Below are positions 35,719-44,735 of a stretch of DNA of 64,000 nt, in pieces (position 1 is the first letter of the stretch; every line of letters begins with the position of its first letter). A program made the translations under genes and the position numbers. The DNA lies in the NCBI RefSeq assembly GCF_947492535.1, contig NZ_CANLNH010000013.1, positions 62,001-126,000 of the forward strand, read 5' to 3'. Source of the stretch: an uncultured Dokdonia sp. GTDB lineage: Bacteria > Bacteroidota > Bacteroidia > Flavobacteriales > Flavobacteriaceae. The notes below the pieces were generated by a model. It saw nothing but the letters and a program-made list of their open reading frames with translations. It did no database searches and was not told the origin of the DNA.

Positions 35719-36223
35719 TCAAGGTATAATCGTAAAAAAAGAGATCTTTATGCTATTACTACTAGCATTTACTATGAATCCTATTTTTTCACAAGAAAAG
35801 AAATCTAGAAAGGAAATCAAGCTTGAAAAGAAAAAAGCAAAATTTGAAGCTCAAAAAAAAGCAATGGAAATTGGGCAGTTTGGTTTTGCGATACGTAAAT
35901 TACTTTCTTCAAATATTGGTACGAAAGATTTTGTTGCAGGTATTGTATACGTAAGAGGCGATCAGGGGCAACTTGATGAGGTAGTATGGTATAATTCAAT
36001 AAATGAAACAGTACGACTAAATAACGATTTTAATATCATAAACTATTATGTGGTTCCTTCAAGTAATAGTCAGAAAATGACAGCTTCTTATCAAGGAGTC
36101 ATTAATGGTAAACGTTATTCATTTGTCAATGAAATTGCTTTCGGAGAAAAACCTAAACTCAAGATTACTGATAGTGATGGTATTGAAATCTGGTATACCG
36201 GTGTTTTTGACACTAGAAATTAA
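35699..36223 (+). CDS. DUF4251-like secreted protein
   Basis: From ATG 35699 the 174-residue protein has a long n-region (with VKKEIF) and then the hydrophobic core MLLLLAFTMNPIFSQ. An internal ATG at 35750 would remove the positive charges, so the first ATG is kept, although it lies inside the upstream frame. As in the paralogues, a basic coil (KKSRKEIKLEKKKAKFEAQKK) and a beta-rich domain ending in WYTGVFD follow. Envelope location, function unknown. The LytS/LytR pair at 36354 follows on the same strand. Confidence 0.65.
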   Translation: MKATSGNQGIIVKKEIFMLLLLAFTMNPIFSQEKKSRKEIKLEKKKAKFEAQKKAMEIGQFGFAIRKLLSSNIGTKDFVAGIVYVRGDQGQLDEVVWYNSINETVRLNNDFNIINYYVVPSSNSQKMTASYQGVINGKRYSFVNEIAFGEKPKLKITDSDGIEIWYTGVFDTRN

Positions 36224-36353
36224 TACGCTTGTCAAATACATTTACGTGGAGTTATACTTTACTCTATTCTATTAAACGTTTTTTTAACCCGATTCATCGT
36301 TTTACTAAGGTGTATATGTGCTAAGTTGGGAAATAGTATCTTATTTTTAAGCT

Positions 36354-37415
36354 GTGATTTCACTCAAGTTTAATAAATCCGATTATAAGCTAATTGTCAT
36401 TTTTACGATTATAATGACGATATGGCTGGCTTTAAAGTTTTATACAGAAAACTATTCATTAGGTCAGATTCTATTTGATATTCCAATTATCATACTTAAA
36501 ACCCTAGCGGCTTTATTCATGTTACGTTGGATCGCTCAAAAGTTTTTTGTAGAGAGACAGCAGTACTTCTTATTTTTAATTTTAGGCATAGCTGCACTTG
36601 TTATCACAGGGTTTGTTGACTTATTACGTGATTATTTAGGATCTGGTCGTACTTGGAGTGATTTGCCATCTGTTGGGTATATTATCGTGCATAGTTTTTA
36701 TTATTCATCAGCAGATTTAGCGATGCCATTTTTAGTAATTATGATCAAGAAATACTTTGAGAATCAAACATCACTTGCTGTTGTAAAAGAAAAACAAAAA
36801 GATGCAGAATTAAAATTACTTCGTTCACAATTAAGCCCTCATTTTTTGTTTAATAACCTTAATACGGTAGATGCGCTTATAGATTCTGATACGCAAAAAG
36901 CTAAAACATATATAGCAAGATTATCTTCTTTATATCGTTATTTTATAAAAACAAAAGAGGATGATATAGTTCTTTTACAGGAAGAGCTCAAGATGGCAAA
37001 AGATTACTTTTATTTAATTCAAACACGATATGGTGATGCGTATACTTTTGAAGTAGTTGATGAGTCCGCTATCAAGATGTCTAGCGATGCAGAAGTTTAT
37101 ACTGAGTATAGCCGAAGTGTACAGGCCTATATACCATCAGGAGCACTTCAAACCGTTATTGAGAACGTCGTAAAACATAATAAGATTACACATGGTATTT
37201 CTATTCATATATATCTTAGAATTACAGAAGAAGCTATCATACTCACAAATTCTAAAAATAGTGACGCGAAGAGTGCCGTTGAATCTATGGGTACAGGTCT
37301 CAAAAACTTAAAAGAACGCTATGAGTTACTGGTAGGTAAAACAATTTCAATTACAGATACAAACACCCATTTTGAAGTATGTTTGCCACTTGTAACCCTA
37401 ACTAATATTGATTAA
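36354..37415 (+). CDS. LytS/YehU-type sensor histidine kinase
   Basis: The 353-residue protein starts with GTG (36354). Four hydrophobic helices fill residues 10-130; the His_kinase domain has LSPHFLFNNLNTVDALI (His163), one change from the usual FNPHFLFN. The ATPase domain shows VIENVVKHNKIT and MGTGLKNLKERY. Three bases separate it from the response regulator. A DUF4251-like gene precedes it and a serine hydrolase gene follows; which of these it controls cannot be told. Confidence 0.88.
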   Translation: MISLKFNKSDYKLIVIFTIIMTIWLALKFYTENYSLGQILFDIPIIILKTLAALFMLRWIAQKFFVERQQYFLFLILGIAALVITGFVDLLRDYLGSGRTWSDLPSVGYIIVHSFYYSSADLAMPFLVIMIKKYFENQTSLAVVKEKQKDAELKLLRSQLSPHFLFNNLNTVDALIDSDTQKAKTYIARLSSLYRYFIKTKEDDIVLLQEELKMAKDYFYLIQTRYGDAYTFEVVDESAIKMSSDAEVYTEYSRSVQAYIPSGALQTVIENVVKHNKITHGISIHIYLRITEEAIILTNSKNSDAKSAVESMGTGLKNLKERYELLVGKTISITDTNTHFEVCLPLVTLTNID

Positions 37416-37418
37416 ACA

Positions 37419-38171
37419 ATGCATATTCTAATCATAGAAGACGAGATCCCTGCTTTTGAGAAATTACGTATGCATATATCAGACCACTTAAAAGGGGAAT
37501 TTACCTATGACTGGGCTCGATCAATTACAGAAACGCATCATTTTTTAGAAACACATCAATACACTATTATTTTTTCTGATATTAAATTATTGGATGGACT
37601 TTCATTTGAAGTTTTTGAAAAAATACCCATTACAATTCCTATCGTTTTTTGTTCAGCATATGATGCATATCTCTTAGATGCATTTAAAAGTAATGGTATT
37701 GCCTATATTTTAAAACCTTATAATCAAGAAGATATTAGTCAGGCGTTTACTAAGTATACAACCTTATTTGCAGAACCTCTTAACCCTCAAGTATACAGTG
37801 ATATAAAATCTTCATTATCAGAAGGGGATAGTACCTATAAGAAACGATTTGTCATTAAAAGTAAAAAAGGCTTACATCTATTAGAAAGCGCAAAAATTGC
37901 GCTAATTCATGCCGAAGGAGATTTTTGTAAACTGATAGATTGTGAGGGTGCTACACATTTATATTCTCAAAATATAGGAAATATCTATGCGACCTTAGAT
38001 CCGCATCAATTTTTCCGAATTAATAGGAGCCAAGTTATACAGCTGTCTTATATCCTTGAAATGGAGAGTCATTTTAAAAATAGATTATTACTCACCATGA
38101 AAGGTGTGAAAGAAAAAGTGATGACAAGTTCTGGTACTACAGCAAATTTTAGGCTTTGGCTGGATAGGTAA
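37419..38171 (+). CDS. LytTR-family response regulator
   Basis: The 250-residue protein has a receiver domain (IEDE; Asp54 in IFSDIKLLDG; Lys in YILKPY) and a LytTR DNA-binding domain (about 145-245; FVIKSKKGLHLLE, FFRINRSQVIQLSYI, GTTANFRLWLD). It is the partner of the preceding kinase. It differs enough from the pair at 18772 to suggest separate signals rather than a recent copy. Confidence 0.9.
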   Translation: MHILIIEDEIPAFEKLRMHISDHLKGEFTYDWARSITETHHFLETHQYTIIFSDIKLLDGLSFEVFEKIPITIPIVFCSAYDAYLLDAFKSNGIAYILKPYNQEDISQAFTKYTTLFAEPLNPQVYSDIKSSLSEGDSTYKKRFVIKSKKGLHLLESAKIALIHAEGDFCKLIDCEGATHLYSQNIGNIYATLDPHQFFRINRSQVIQLSYILEMESHFKNRLLLTMKGVKEKVMTSSGTTANFRLWLDR

Positions 38172-38258
38172 TATGCATATCACTCTAGTTGATCCTAATT
38201 TTAACCCAACTCATCTATTCTTGCTTTCTTATCTGTACTTATTTTTTGATTTTTGAGG

Positions 38259-39353
38259 ATGAATCAAAAAATCAACTTCGTTATGACAACACTTATTAAA
38301 TGGATTGTAATTGGCCTGATAAGCTTTTCGGTACATGGACAAATTATTAAAAATCCAATTGGTCAAACAGTTTCTGAAGAAGCTATTACTACTTTTTTAG
38401 AAGCGCAAATGAAAAAAACAGGAACGCCTGGTCTATCTCTGGCAATTATAAATAATGGAGAGATTGTTTATCATACTGTTAAAGGAAAACAAGGGCCAAA
38501 TACACCTATGAGCTCAAAAACAATTTTTGAAGGCGCTTCCTTATCCAAACCGTTATTTGCATTTTTTGTGATGCAACTTGTAGAGAAAGGAGTTCTGGAG
38601 CTAGATATTCCTTTATATACATATCTTCCTTATAAGGATATTGCGCATGATGAACGATATAAAAAAATGACAGCACGTATGGTGTTATCACATACCACTG
38701 GATTTCCAAATTGGCGAGATGAAAATGGAAGAACAGGGCTTACCATAGATTTTGAACCTGGCACACAATTTCAATATTCAGGAGAAGGATACCAATACCT
38801 AGCGTTGGTATTACAAAAACTATTAAAAACAGATGCAAAAGGACTTCAAAAGAGATTTCATAAACAAGTAGCAAAACCTCTTGGACTATCGGTTACACGT
38901 TATATTCCGAATACTAAAAATCAAAAGAATAAAGCACAAGCGTTTAAAAATGGAGAATGGCTTCCTGTGAGTAACCAAGGAAATAAGCAATTTGGAGCTG
39001 CGTATGGTGTAAACTCAGAAGCAAAAGATTGGGCAAAACTCATGATTGCATGGATGAATAAAGATGGATTGAGTTCAGATGGATATGCAGAATTATTTAA
39101 AAAACAAACAGAGTTGCCTGATGATAATCCCAATAAAGCTATGGGAATCTCTCATCTTACTTTAGGGTTCTATAACGGTACGTTTCCTTTTGGAGAGGTA
39201 TATGGACATGGAGGAAATAATGACAAAAAATTTACATCCTTGTTTTTCTTTGTGCCAGAAAGTAAATGGGGTGCTGTTTTATTTACAAACTCAAGTTATG
39301 GAGAACAAATGGGAATGGAATTTTTTCAATACATTCTCACAGCTGGAAATTAA
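38259..39353 (+). CDS. Secreted serine beta-lactamase-like hydrolase
   Basis: Counted from ATG 38259, the 364-residue protein has a signal peptide ending in SVHGQ; the frame opens at a TTG at 38253 and an ATG at 38283 would also fit a signal peptide. Motifs: SLSK (Ser94, Lys97), YSG (Tyr173) in YSGEGYQYL and HGGNN in the position of KTG. This is the esterase/D-aminopeptidase side of the family; the pattern YSGxGY is common in such enzymes. It follows the LytTR pair by 90 bases and converges with the GIN-domain gene. Confidence 0.85.
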   Translation: MNQKINFVMTTLIKWIVIGLISFSVHGQIIKNPIGQTVSEEAITTFLEAQMKKTGTPGLSLAIINNGEIVYHTVKGKQGPNTPMSSKTIFEGASLSKPLFAFFVMQLVEKGVLELDIPLYTYLPYKDIAHDERYKKMTARMVLSHTTGFPNWRDENGRTGLTIDFEPGTQFQYSGEGYQYLALVLQKLLKTDAKGLQKRFHKQVAKPLGLSVTRYIPNTKNQKNKAQAFKNGEWLPVSNQGNKQFGAAYGVNSEAKDWAKLMIAWMNKDGLSSDGYAELFKKQTELPDDNPNKAMGISHLTLGFYNGTFPFGEVYGHGGNNDKKFTSLFFFVPESKWGAVLFTNSSYGEQMGMEFFQYILTAGN

Positions 39354-39361
39354 ACAAAATA

Positions 39362-39395
39362 AAAGAGCAGTATATCTCAAGATATGCTGCTCTTT
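39362..39395. terminator. Bidirectional intrinsic terminator
   Basis: AAAGAGCAGTATATC (39362-39376), loop TCAA, GATATGCTGCTCTTT (39381-39395), 15 bp with a single G-T pair, between the convergent hydrolase and GIN-domain genes. Confidence 0.88.
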
Positions 39396-39420
39396 CTGTA
39401 TATAATGGAAGTTCTTGTTG

Positions 39421-40140
39421 TTATCGTATCGCAGTGATATCAGAATCACCTCTAGCACTTTGTTTTACTTTTGAAGGGTTTCCAGCATAACGTAATTCGC
39501 TATCTCCACTTGCAATTGCATCTAGTGTTTTGGTTACAGTAACAACCGCTTCACTATCACCATTCAGTACAATCGTTAAGTCCTGTACGGTAAAGTCTTT
39601 ATTCTTAAATTCACTATCAGATTTTAAATTTGCATTCATTGTTTTTGCAGATCCTGTTATTTTTATTTGCGCATCAGATTTTGCGTTGATAAGTAAAGTA
39701 TCAGTGGTAATATCTCCTTTAAATACTGCGTCTCCTTTACAATTTATACGTATGGTGTCAGCTTTAAGTGGTGTGTTTAGAGTTACTATCGCATCTGAAG
39801 ATGCATTGTAATCTGTAATCATATCTGTAGAAAGTGTGACATCTAAAATCATTTTTCCTTTAAACCACGTATGTTTCTTTAATCGTAGAAATAACGTATT
39901 TCCTTCTTTATAGATGTTTACATATTCCATAAGATTACTATTTGCATTTACAGTAATAGCATCTTGTTGTCCTAAAGAAACATTTACATGAAAATCACTA
40001 GCGACATCTAGTTGTGTATATCCTGAATAATCAAAAGATTTTGTGGTCGTATCTGTAGAAAGCTTTAGAGGCTTCTGTGCAAAGGCTTGCATACTAAAAA
40101 AACTTACGAGAACGATGGTGATAATGGATTTGAAAGTCAT
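39421..40140 (-). CDS. GIN-domain (DUF2807) secreted auto-adhesin-like protein
   Basis: The 239-residue protein has a signal peptide ending in MQAFAQ and a right-handed beta-solenoid-like body typical of the GIN/DUF2807 head domain: FDYSGYTQLDVASDFHVNVSLGQQ, then repeats of strands with S/D-A or G-D-S/A turns (NASSDAIVTL, CKGDAVFKG, LNGDSEAVVTV, ASGDSELRYAG, ARGDSDI). It faces the periplasm or surface; function is unknown. It is divergent from the DUF4251 gene at 40368. Confidence 0.87.
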   Translation of the reverse strand: MTFKSIITIVLVSFFSMQAFAQKPLKLSTDTTTKSFDYSGYTQLDVASDFHVNVSLGQQDAITVNANSNLMEYVNIYKEGNTLFLRLKKHTWFKGKMILDVTLSTDMITDYNASSDAIVTLNTPLKADTIRINCKGDAVFKGDITTDTLLINAKSDAQIKITGSAKTMNANLKSDSEFKNKDFTVQDLTIVLNGDSEAVVTVTKTLDAIASGDSELRYAGNPSKVKQSARGDSDITAIR

Positions 40141-40228
40141 AATTATTAGTTTTGAGATTGATGTTTTGTTTTTATTTGTAGTAGAGACCCGAAGAAAAAT
40201 GAAATGTTACAGTTCTATTTTAAAAGGG

Positions 40229-40302
40229 TATATATATGCTTTCAAGGAACGTAGTGACGTAGAAGTTTATGCTGAGCTGAGACGAAGTACGAAAGCGTAC
40301 TC
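40229..40302. repeat. Composite repeat with palindrome-family ends and REP-like core
   Basis: It starts ATATATGCTTTC and ends GAAAGCGTAC, degenerate forms of the iterated palindrome arms. The interior has GGAACGTAGTGACGTAG and TTTATGCTGAGCTGAGACG, the latter resembling the TGCTGAGC...CGAAG REP-like hairpins that are widely dispersed in Bacteroidota genomes. It fills most of the divergent interval before the DUF4251 gene. No REP-associated transposase gene is in the window. Confidence 0.5.
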
Positions 40303-40367
40303 AGAAAAATAGATTTTAAGGAATGATTTTTGATTATAAATTAGTAATTTGAATAAATTGATTACTT

Positions 40368-40904
40368 ATGAAAACGTATTTGCTCGCCTTTACTTTCCTG
40401 TTAACCATTTCTCAAGTAACATGGTCACAATCTCGATCAGAAAAAAAAACGCTTAAAATAGAAACTGAAACCAAAGACTATCAAAAAGTAAAATCATTGG
40501 TAGATAGTGGAGCATTTTTCTTTAATGCAGATTGGGTATATCCTCGCTCAATGAATCAAATCAACTTAATTAATAATCCAGGTATTATTAGATTTACCTC
40601 TACAGATTCGGTAAAAATACATTTGCCTTATTTTGGTGTTGTACGAATAGGGGGAGGGTTTAATCAGTCAGGTGGCATACAACATAATGGAGCAGTATCT
40701 GACTATAAGGTTGTTCATAATGATGAAAAACGATCTTCTGTGATTACATTTATTGCAAAATCACCTTCCGAATCGTACGATATCAGTATGACTGTATTTA
40801 GTAGTGGAAGTACATCCATTTTTGTAAATAGTACCAAGAGAGATGGAATTCGATACCGAGGTACCTTGGCATATATAGATGAGACATTACTTACAAAGAG
40901 CTGA
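40368..40904 (+). CDS. DUF4251-family secreted protein
   Basis: The 178-residue protein is the clearest DUF4251 member: signal peptide ending in VTWSQ, a charged coil, then FFFNADWVYPRSMNQINL, the hallmark LPYFGVVRIGGGFNQSGG, a YKVVHNDEKRSSVITF block and the closing SYDISMTVFSSGSTSIFVNS and IRYRGTL. Periplasmic or surface-located, function unknown. With the genes at 28506 and 35699 and the remnant at 35494 it makes a dispersed local paralogue set. Confidence 0.85.
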   Translation: MKTYLLAFTFLLTISQVTWSQSRSEKKTLKIETETKDYQKVKSLVDSGAFFFNADWVYPRSMNQINLINNPGIIRFTSTDSVKIHLPYFGVVRIGGGFNQSGGIQHNGAVSDYKVVHNDEKRSSVITFIAKSPSESYDISMTVFSSGSTSIFVNSTKRDGIRYRGTLAYIDETLLTKS

Positions 40905-41062
40905 TCGTTAGTATCTGATCTTTTATTAGTGAAACACTATTTTATAAAGTCTGTAAGACGCATATGAAATAGATAGTTGAATTAATCCCTCTTTTTTAGC
41001 GGGATCTTGGTTTAATATTTCAACCCTTGGGTCGATTCCTTTTATCAGGTCCAGGACTTGCC

Positions 41063-41659
41063 CTAGGATTTAATACCTTCTATTTGAGAGGTGGTTATTT
41101 TTTGCACTTCAGAGGGTTGTAATCCATCTAATGTGATATTTCCTACGCGAATACGTACTAACCTAAGTGTTGGATATCCTACTGCTGAGGTCATTTTGCG
41201 TACTTGTCTAAATTTTCCTTCTTTAATAATAACTCGTATCCAAGTAGTAGGTCCATGACGATTATCACGAAGCTTTTTAGAACGCTCTGGTAGGATGGGT
41301 ATTGTATTTAGTCTTGAAACTACACAAGGTTTTGTTAGATATTTTTTTCCATTAAAACCTATTTCTACTCCTTTCGATAAAGCATCAATAGCTTCTTGTG
41401 TAATAGCTCCATCTACTTGTGTATAATACTCTTTTTCTATCCCCGATCGATTTATGGTATCACTTAACTTTCCATCGGTAGTAAGAAGTAATAAGCCTTC
41501 AGACTTTTCATCAAGTCTTCCTATTGCCATTATCCCTTTCGGGAAATCATATAATGTGCGTAAGAATTTCTTTTTACGTGCTTGTCGCTCATCATTACTC
41601 AGCATCTGACTGATATAGCCATAAGGTTTGTATAATTTGAAATGAGAATGCTCTGGCAT
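41063..41659 (-). CDS. rluE: 23S rRNA pseudouridine synthase, RluE-like
   Basis: The 198-residue protein begins directly with the catalytic domain (FKLYKPYGYISQM) and lacks the S4 domain, as in RluE. The catalytic motif is GRLDEKSEGLLLLTTDG with the essential Asp in RLD; the C-terminal EGKFRQVRKM and the LVRIRVGNITLDGL motif are of the RsuA/RluB/E/F group. RluE makes pseudouridine 2457 in 23S rRNA in E. coli. The start ATG is unambiguous. The gene stands alone on the minus strand. Confidence 0.87.
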   Translation of the reverse strand: MPEHSHFKLYKPYGYISQMLSNDERQARKKKFLRTLYDFPKGIMAIGRLDEKSEGLLLLTTDGKLSDTINRSGIEKEYYTQVDGAITQEAIDALSKGVEIGFNGKKYLTKPCVVSRLNTIPILPERSKKLRDNRHGPTTWIRVIIKEGKFRQVRKMTSAVGYPTLRLVRIRVGNITLDGLQPSEVQKITTSQIEGIKS

Positions 41660-41699
41660 ATATTGAAATCAAAGATTAGAAATTTGTAAACAAAGAAAT

Positions 41700-43760
41700 T
41701 TAATTTAAAAAACGATGTAATACTTTGCTAATTGCTGCTGGATCTACAGGTTTTGAAATAAAATCATCACAACCAGATTTAAAAGCTCTTTGGATGTCAG
41801 CTTGCGTAGAATATGCTGTTTGGGCAACTATAGGTAGTTGAGGATTTATTTTTTTTAATGCTTTTGTTGCTTCGTGTCCGTCCATAATAGGCATTTGAAT
41901 ATCCATAAATACAAGATCTATTATATTGTTTTCTGTGTATATATTGACAGCTTCTTTTCCATTTTTGGCTCTGTAGATAGATAATTTATGATTATCATAT
42001 CTTTTTAAAATGGTTTTTAGAAATAAATAATTTACTTCTCCATCTTCAGCGATGAGAATAGTATACTCATCATCTTTTGAATCATTGATAACCTTTTCTT
42101 TGGTTGATGTCGTAATTACACTAGAGGGATGGTAAGGAATATCTAGTGTAAAAGTAGTTCCTTTACCTATTTCTGATTTTACAGAAAGGTGTCCATTCAT
42201 AATGTTACAATATGATTTTGTAATAGAAAGTCCTAAGCCTAAACCTTCAAATAAGTTAGAATCTTCTTTACTAGACTTTGAATAATTATCAAATATAGAA
42301 GTTAAATGCTCTTCAGAAATACCTATTCCAGTATCTTCAATACTAATATGTATGCGGCTCTCTTCTTTACTAACTATAACTTTGATATGACCTTCCTGTG
42401 TAAATTTTATAGCATTGTCTATTAGGTAGTTAATAGCTTTTGATAGTTTGATTTTGTCTATTAGAATACTACTATCTTCTTCTGAAATAGTGTCGATAAG
42501 TTCGTAATTAATTTCTTTTTTTAATGCTTTAGATGTATAATTGTCAAATGAGTTTTTGACCACTTTTTTTATGTTGGCATGCCTCTTTTGTGGAGTTACT
42601 TGACTACTCTGTAATAGCGAAATTTCTAGGACATTATCCATCATTTCCATTAAGCGAGCACAGCCATCTGTAATAATGCTAGAATATTCTTCTTGTTCTT
42701 CTATTGTAATTCCTGTTTTATTAAGTAAACCAGTAAACCCCATAATAGCATTCATTGGAGTGCGCATTTCATGAGAGATATTATTAATAAATGATGTTTT
42801 GAGTTTACTACTTTCTTCAGCTTTCTTTTTAGCCTTTTCAAGTTCTATCGTACGATCTTTAATTTTCCATCTAAGATAACGGTTAATGCCTATAATAGTG
42901 ATTAACAAGAAGGCTACAACTCCTAGAATATACATCCAGAAATTTGCTTTTGTATAAAAAGGGGACACAATATTATATAACCAGTTTTCTAATATATTGT
43001 TTCGCTCTTCAAATGTAATATTCTCTGTTGCTTTATAAATAATATCACTTAGTTCTGGATGTGTTTTTGTAACCGCTATTCCTGGGGTGTAATTATAATC
43101 TAATTCTGAAACTATTTTTAGATTATCAAATTGCTGAGATTTAATAAAATAATTAGTAACAGCCTTGGGACCAAGATAATATTGTACTTCACCATTTTGT
43201 ACACTTTTGAGGCATGATAGGTCTAGATTACAATTATCTGCAATATTAATTTTTGGGTAATTTTTTTTCACATAATCTATGGTGGCAAACCCTTGTGGCA
43301 TAGTTACAGTCTCACCCTCAAGATCTTCTAATGTAATACCAAATGGAGTATCTATATTACTTACAATGACATAAGGAGTCTCAAAAAGTTTATCATAAAA
43401 ATTTAAATACTCTTCCCTAATTTCATTTCTTTGAATTTCTAATATGAGATCAATTTTATGATCTCTTGCATCTTGTAATACATTTGTAAAGTTATTATAC
43501 TCAACACGTTCAAATGTATAGTCTAGTTTTTCTTCTATAATTGATAAATAGTCTATTAATACACCTTCTACTTGACCTGATTTATTTTTGAAGTTATAAG
43601 GAGGGTAGTAGGGGAAAACAGCTACTTTAATAGTATCATTTTTAGCTAACCAATCTTGCTCCTCTGGAGTTAAAATAGTAGATTTCGTACACGATACAGT
43701 AATAATCGCTAAAAGAAATATGATTAGAATTCTTCTAGGGGTAGTCTTCCAATATTTCAT
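41700..43760 (-). CDS. BvgS-like hybrid sensor histidine kinase with periplasmic solute-binding sensor and receiver domain
   Basis: The 686-residue protein begins with a signal that ends in a lipobox-like TVSC. Domains: a bacterial solute-binding family 3 sensor (about 30-265; VAVFPYYPPYNFKNKSGQVEGVLIDYL), one membrane helix (FWMYILGVVAFLLITIIGI), a short coiled coil, HisKA with His330 (NISHEMRTPMNAI), HATPase (NYLIDNAIKF, DTGIGI, GLGLGLSI) and a receiver with Asp620 (VFMDIQMPIMDG). A DNA-binding partner is not adjacent. The ligand is likely an amino acid or similar small polar compound by family analogy. Whether the Cys is lipidated is open. Confidence 0.9.
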   Translation of the reverse strand: MKYWKTTPRRILIIFLLAIITVSCTKSTILTPEEQDWLAKNDTIKVAVFPYYPPYNFKNKSGQVEGVLIDYLSIIEEKLDYTFERVEYNNFTNVLQDARDHKIDLILEIQRNEIREEYLNFYDKLFETPYVIVSNIDTPFGITLEDLEGETVTMPQGFATIDYVKKNYPKINIADNCNLDLSCLKSVQNGEVQYYLGPKAVTNYFIKSQQFDNLKIVSELDYNYTPGIAVTKTHPELSDIIYKATENITFEERNNILENWLYNIVSPFYTKANFWMYILGVVAFLLITIIGINRYLRWKIKDRTIELEKAKKKAEESSKLKTSFINNISHEMRTPMNAIMGFTGLLNKTGITIEEQEEYSSIITDGCARLMEMMDNVLEISLLQSSQVTPQKRHANIKKVVKNSFDNYTSKALKKEINYELIDTISEEDSSILIDKIKLSKAINYLIDNAIKFTQEGHIKVIVSKEESRIHISIEDTGIGISEEHLTSIFDNYSKSSKEDSNLFEGLGLGLSITKSYCNIMNGHLSVKSEIGKGTTFTLDIPYHPSSVITTSTKEKVINDSKDDEYTILIAEDGEVNYLFLKTILKRYDNHKLSIYRAKNGKEAVNIYTENNIIDLVFMDIQMPIMDGHEATKALKKINPQLPIVAQTAYSTQADIQRAFKSGCDDFISKPVDPAAISKVLHRFLN

Positions 43761-43845
43761 GATTATTTAGTTAGTTGAACTAAATATAAAGAAAAATATA
43801 TTAGCACAAATACGAATAACCTTTGTAGCTGCCTTATACTCAGTT

Positions 43846-44688
43846 TTAATCAGTAAAACTCCATATAAGAATACGGCTTTTTTTATGCCCTTGTTGCATC
43901 TCAATTACTTGAGGTGTTGCTTGAAGCTTTTTTAATTGTTTTATAAGTTTTGGGAGATTCTCTTTTTTAGATATTAAGGTTGTGAAAATACCAACATAGT
44001 GCTTAAAGTCAACACTTTGTTTGATCATTCTCTTTACAAATAGCGCTTCACCACCATTGCACCATAATTCATTAGAGACACCTCCAAAATTACGAGAGGT
44101 AGTTTTACTTATCTGTAGTTTTTTGTTTTTTTGAGTATTTGCTTTTTGAGCATCTTCTGCAGAAGTGTAAAAGGGAGGGTTACACATAGTGAAATCAAAA
44201 TATTCCCCTTCTTTAATAATCCCTTTAAAGATATTTGCTGGAGTTTCTTGTAGCCGTATCTCAATATCAGTTAAAGCCTCAGCTGCATTTTGTTTTGCAA
44301 TAGCAACTGAAGACTTACTGATGTCGGCCCCAACCATATCCCATTTGTAGAGTTGTGTTGCTAGTAAAGGATAGATACAGTTTGCACCTACCCCTATATC
44401 TAGCCCCCTACAGTATTTCTTAGTATTTATAATGTCTGCTATATAATGTATATAATCAACTCTATTAGGAATAGGAGGGCAGAGGTACCCATTAGGTATA
44501 TCCCAATTATTGATATTATAATACTGGATTAATAAAGCTTTATTAAGAGCTTTTACAGCGAGCGCATTTGAAAAATCAATTGTTTTGTTTTTATACTCAT
44601 TTACAAAAACGTATGCTTTTAAAAGCGGATTACATTTTTGTAATAATTCAAAGTCATACGATGATTTATGAAGGTTATTGGGATGCAA
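43846..44688 (-). CDS. rlmF: 23S rRNA (adenine(1618)-N(6))-methyltransferase
   Basis: The 280-residue protein matches RlmF throughout: the N-terminal MHP block, IDFSNALAVKALNKALL, WDIPNGYLCPPIPNRVDYIHYIAD, the SAM-binding GLDIGVGANCIYPLL and the catalytic NPPF. A TTG at 44688 is the start: it gives the family's MHP beginning, and no ATG fits. It methylates N6 of A1618 in 23S rRNA. It lies 47 bases downstream of the IGVNT surface protein gene. Confidence 0.92.
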   Translation of the reverse strand: MHPNNLHKSSYDFELLQKCNPLLKAYVFVNEYKNKTIDFSNALAVKALNKALLIQYYNINNWDIPNGYLCPPIPNRVDYIHYIADIINTKKYCRGLDIGVGANCIYPLLATQLYKWDMVGADISKSSVAIAKQNAAEALTDIEIRLQETPANIFKGIIKEGEYFDFTMCNPPFYTSAEDAQKANTQKNKKLQISKTTSRNFGGVSNELWCNGGEALFVKRMIKQSVDFKHYVGIFTTLISKKENLPKLIKQLKKLQATPQVIEMQQGHKKSRILIWSFTD

Positions 44689-44735
44689 AATAGATAGTGT
44701 TTTTATAGATGCAAGATACTCAATAACCTTAGAGG

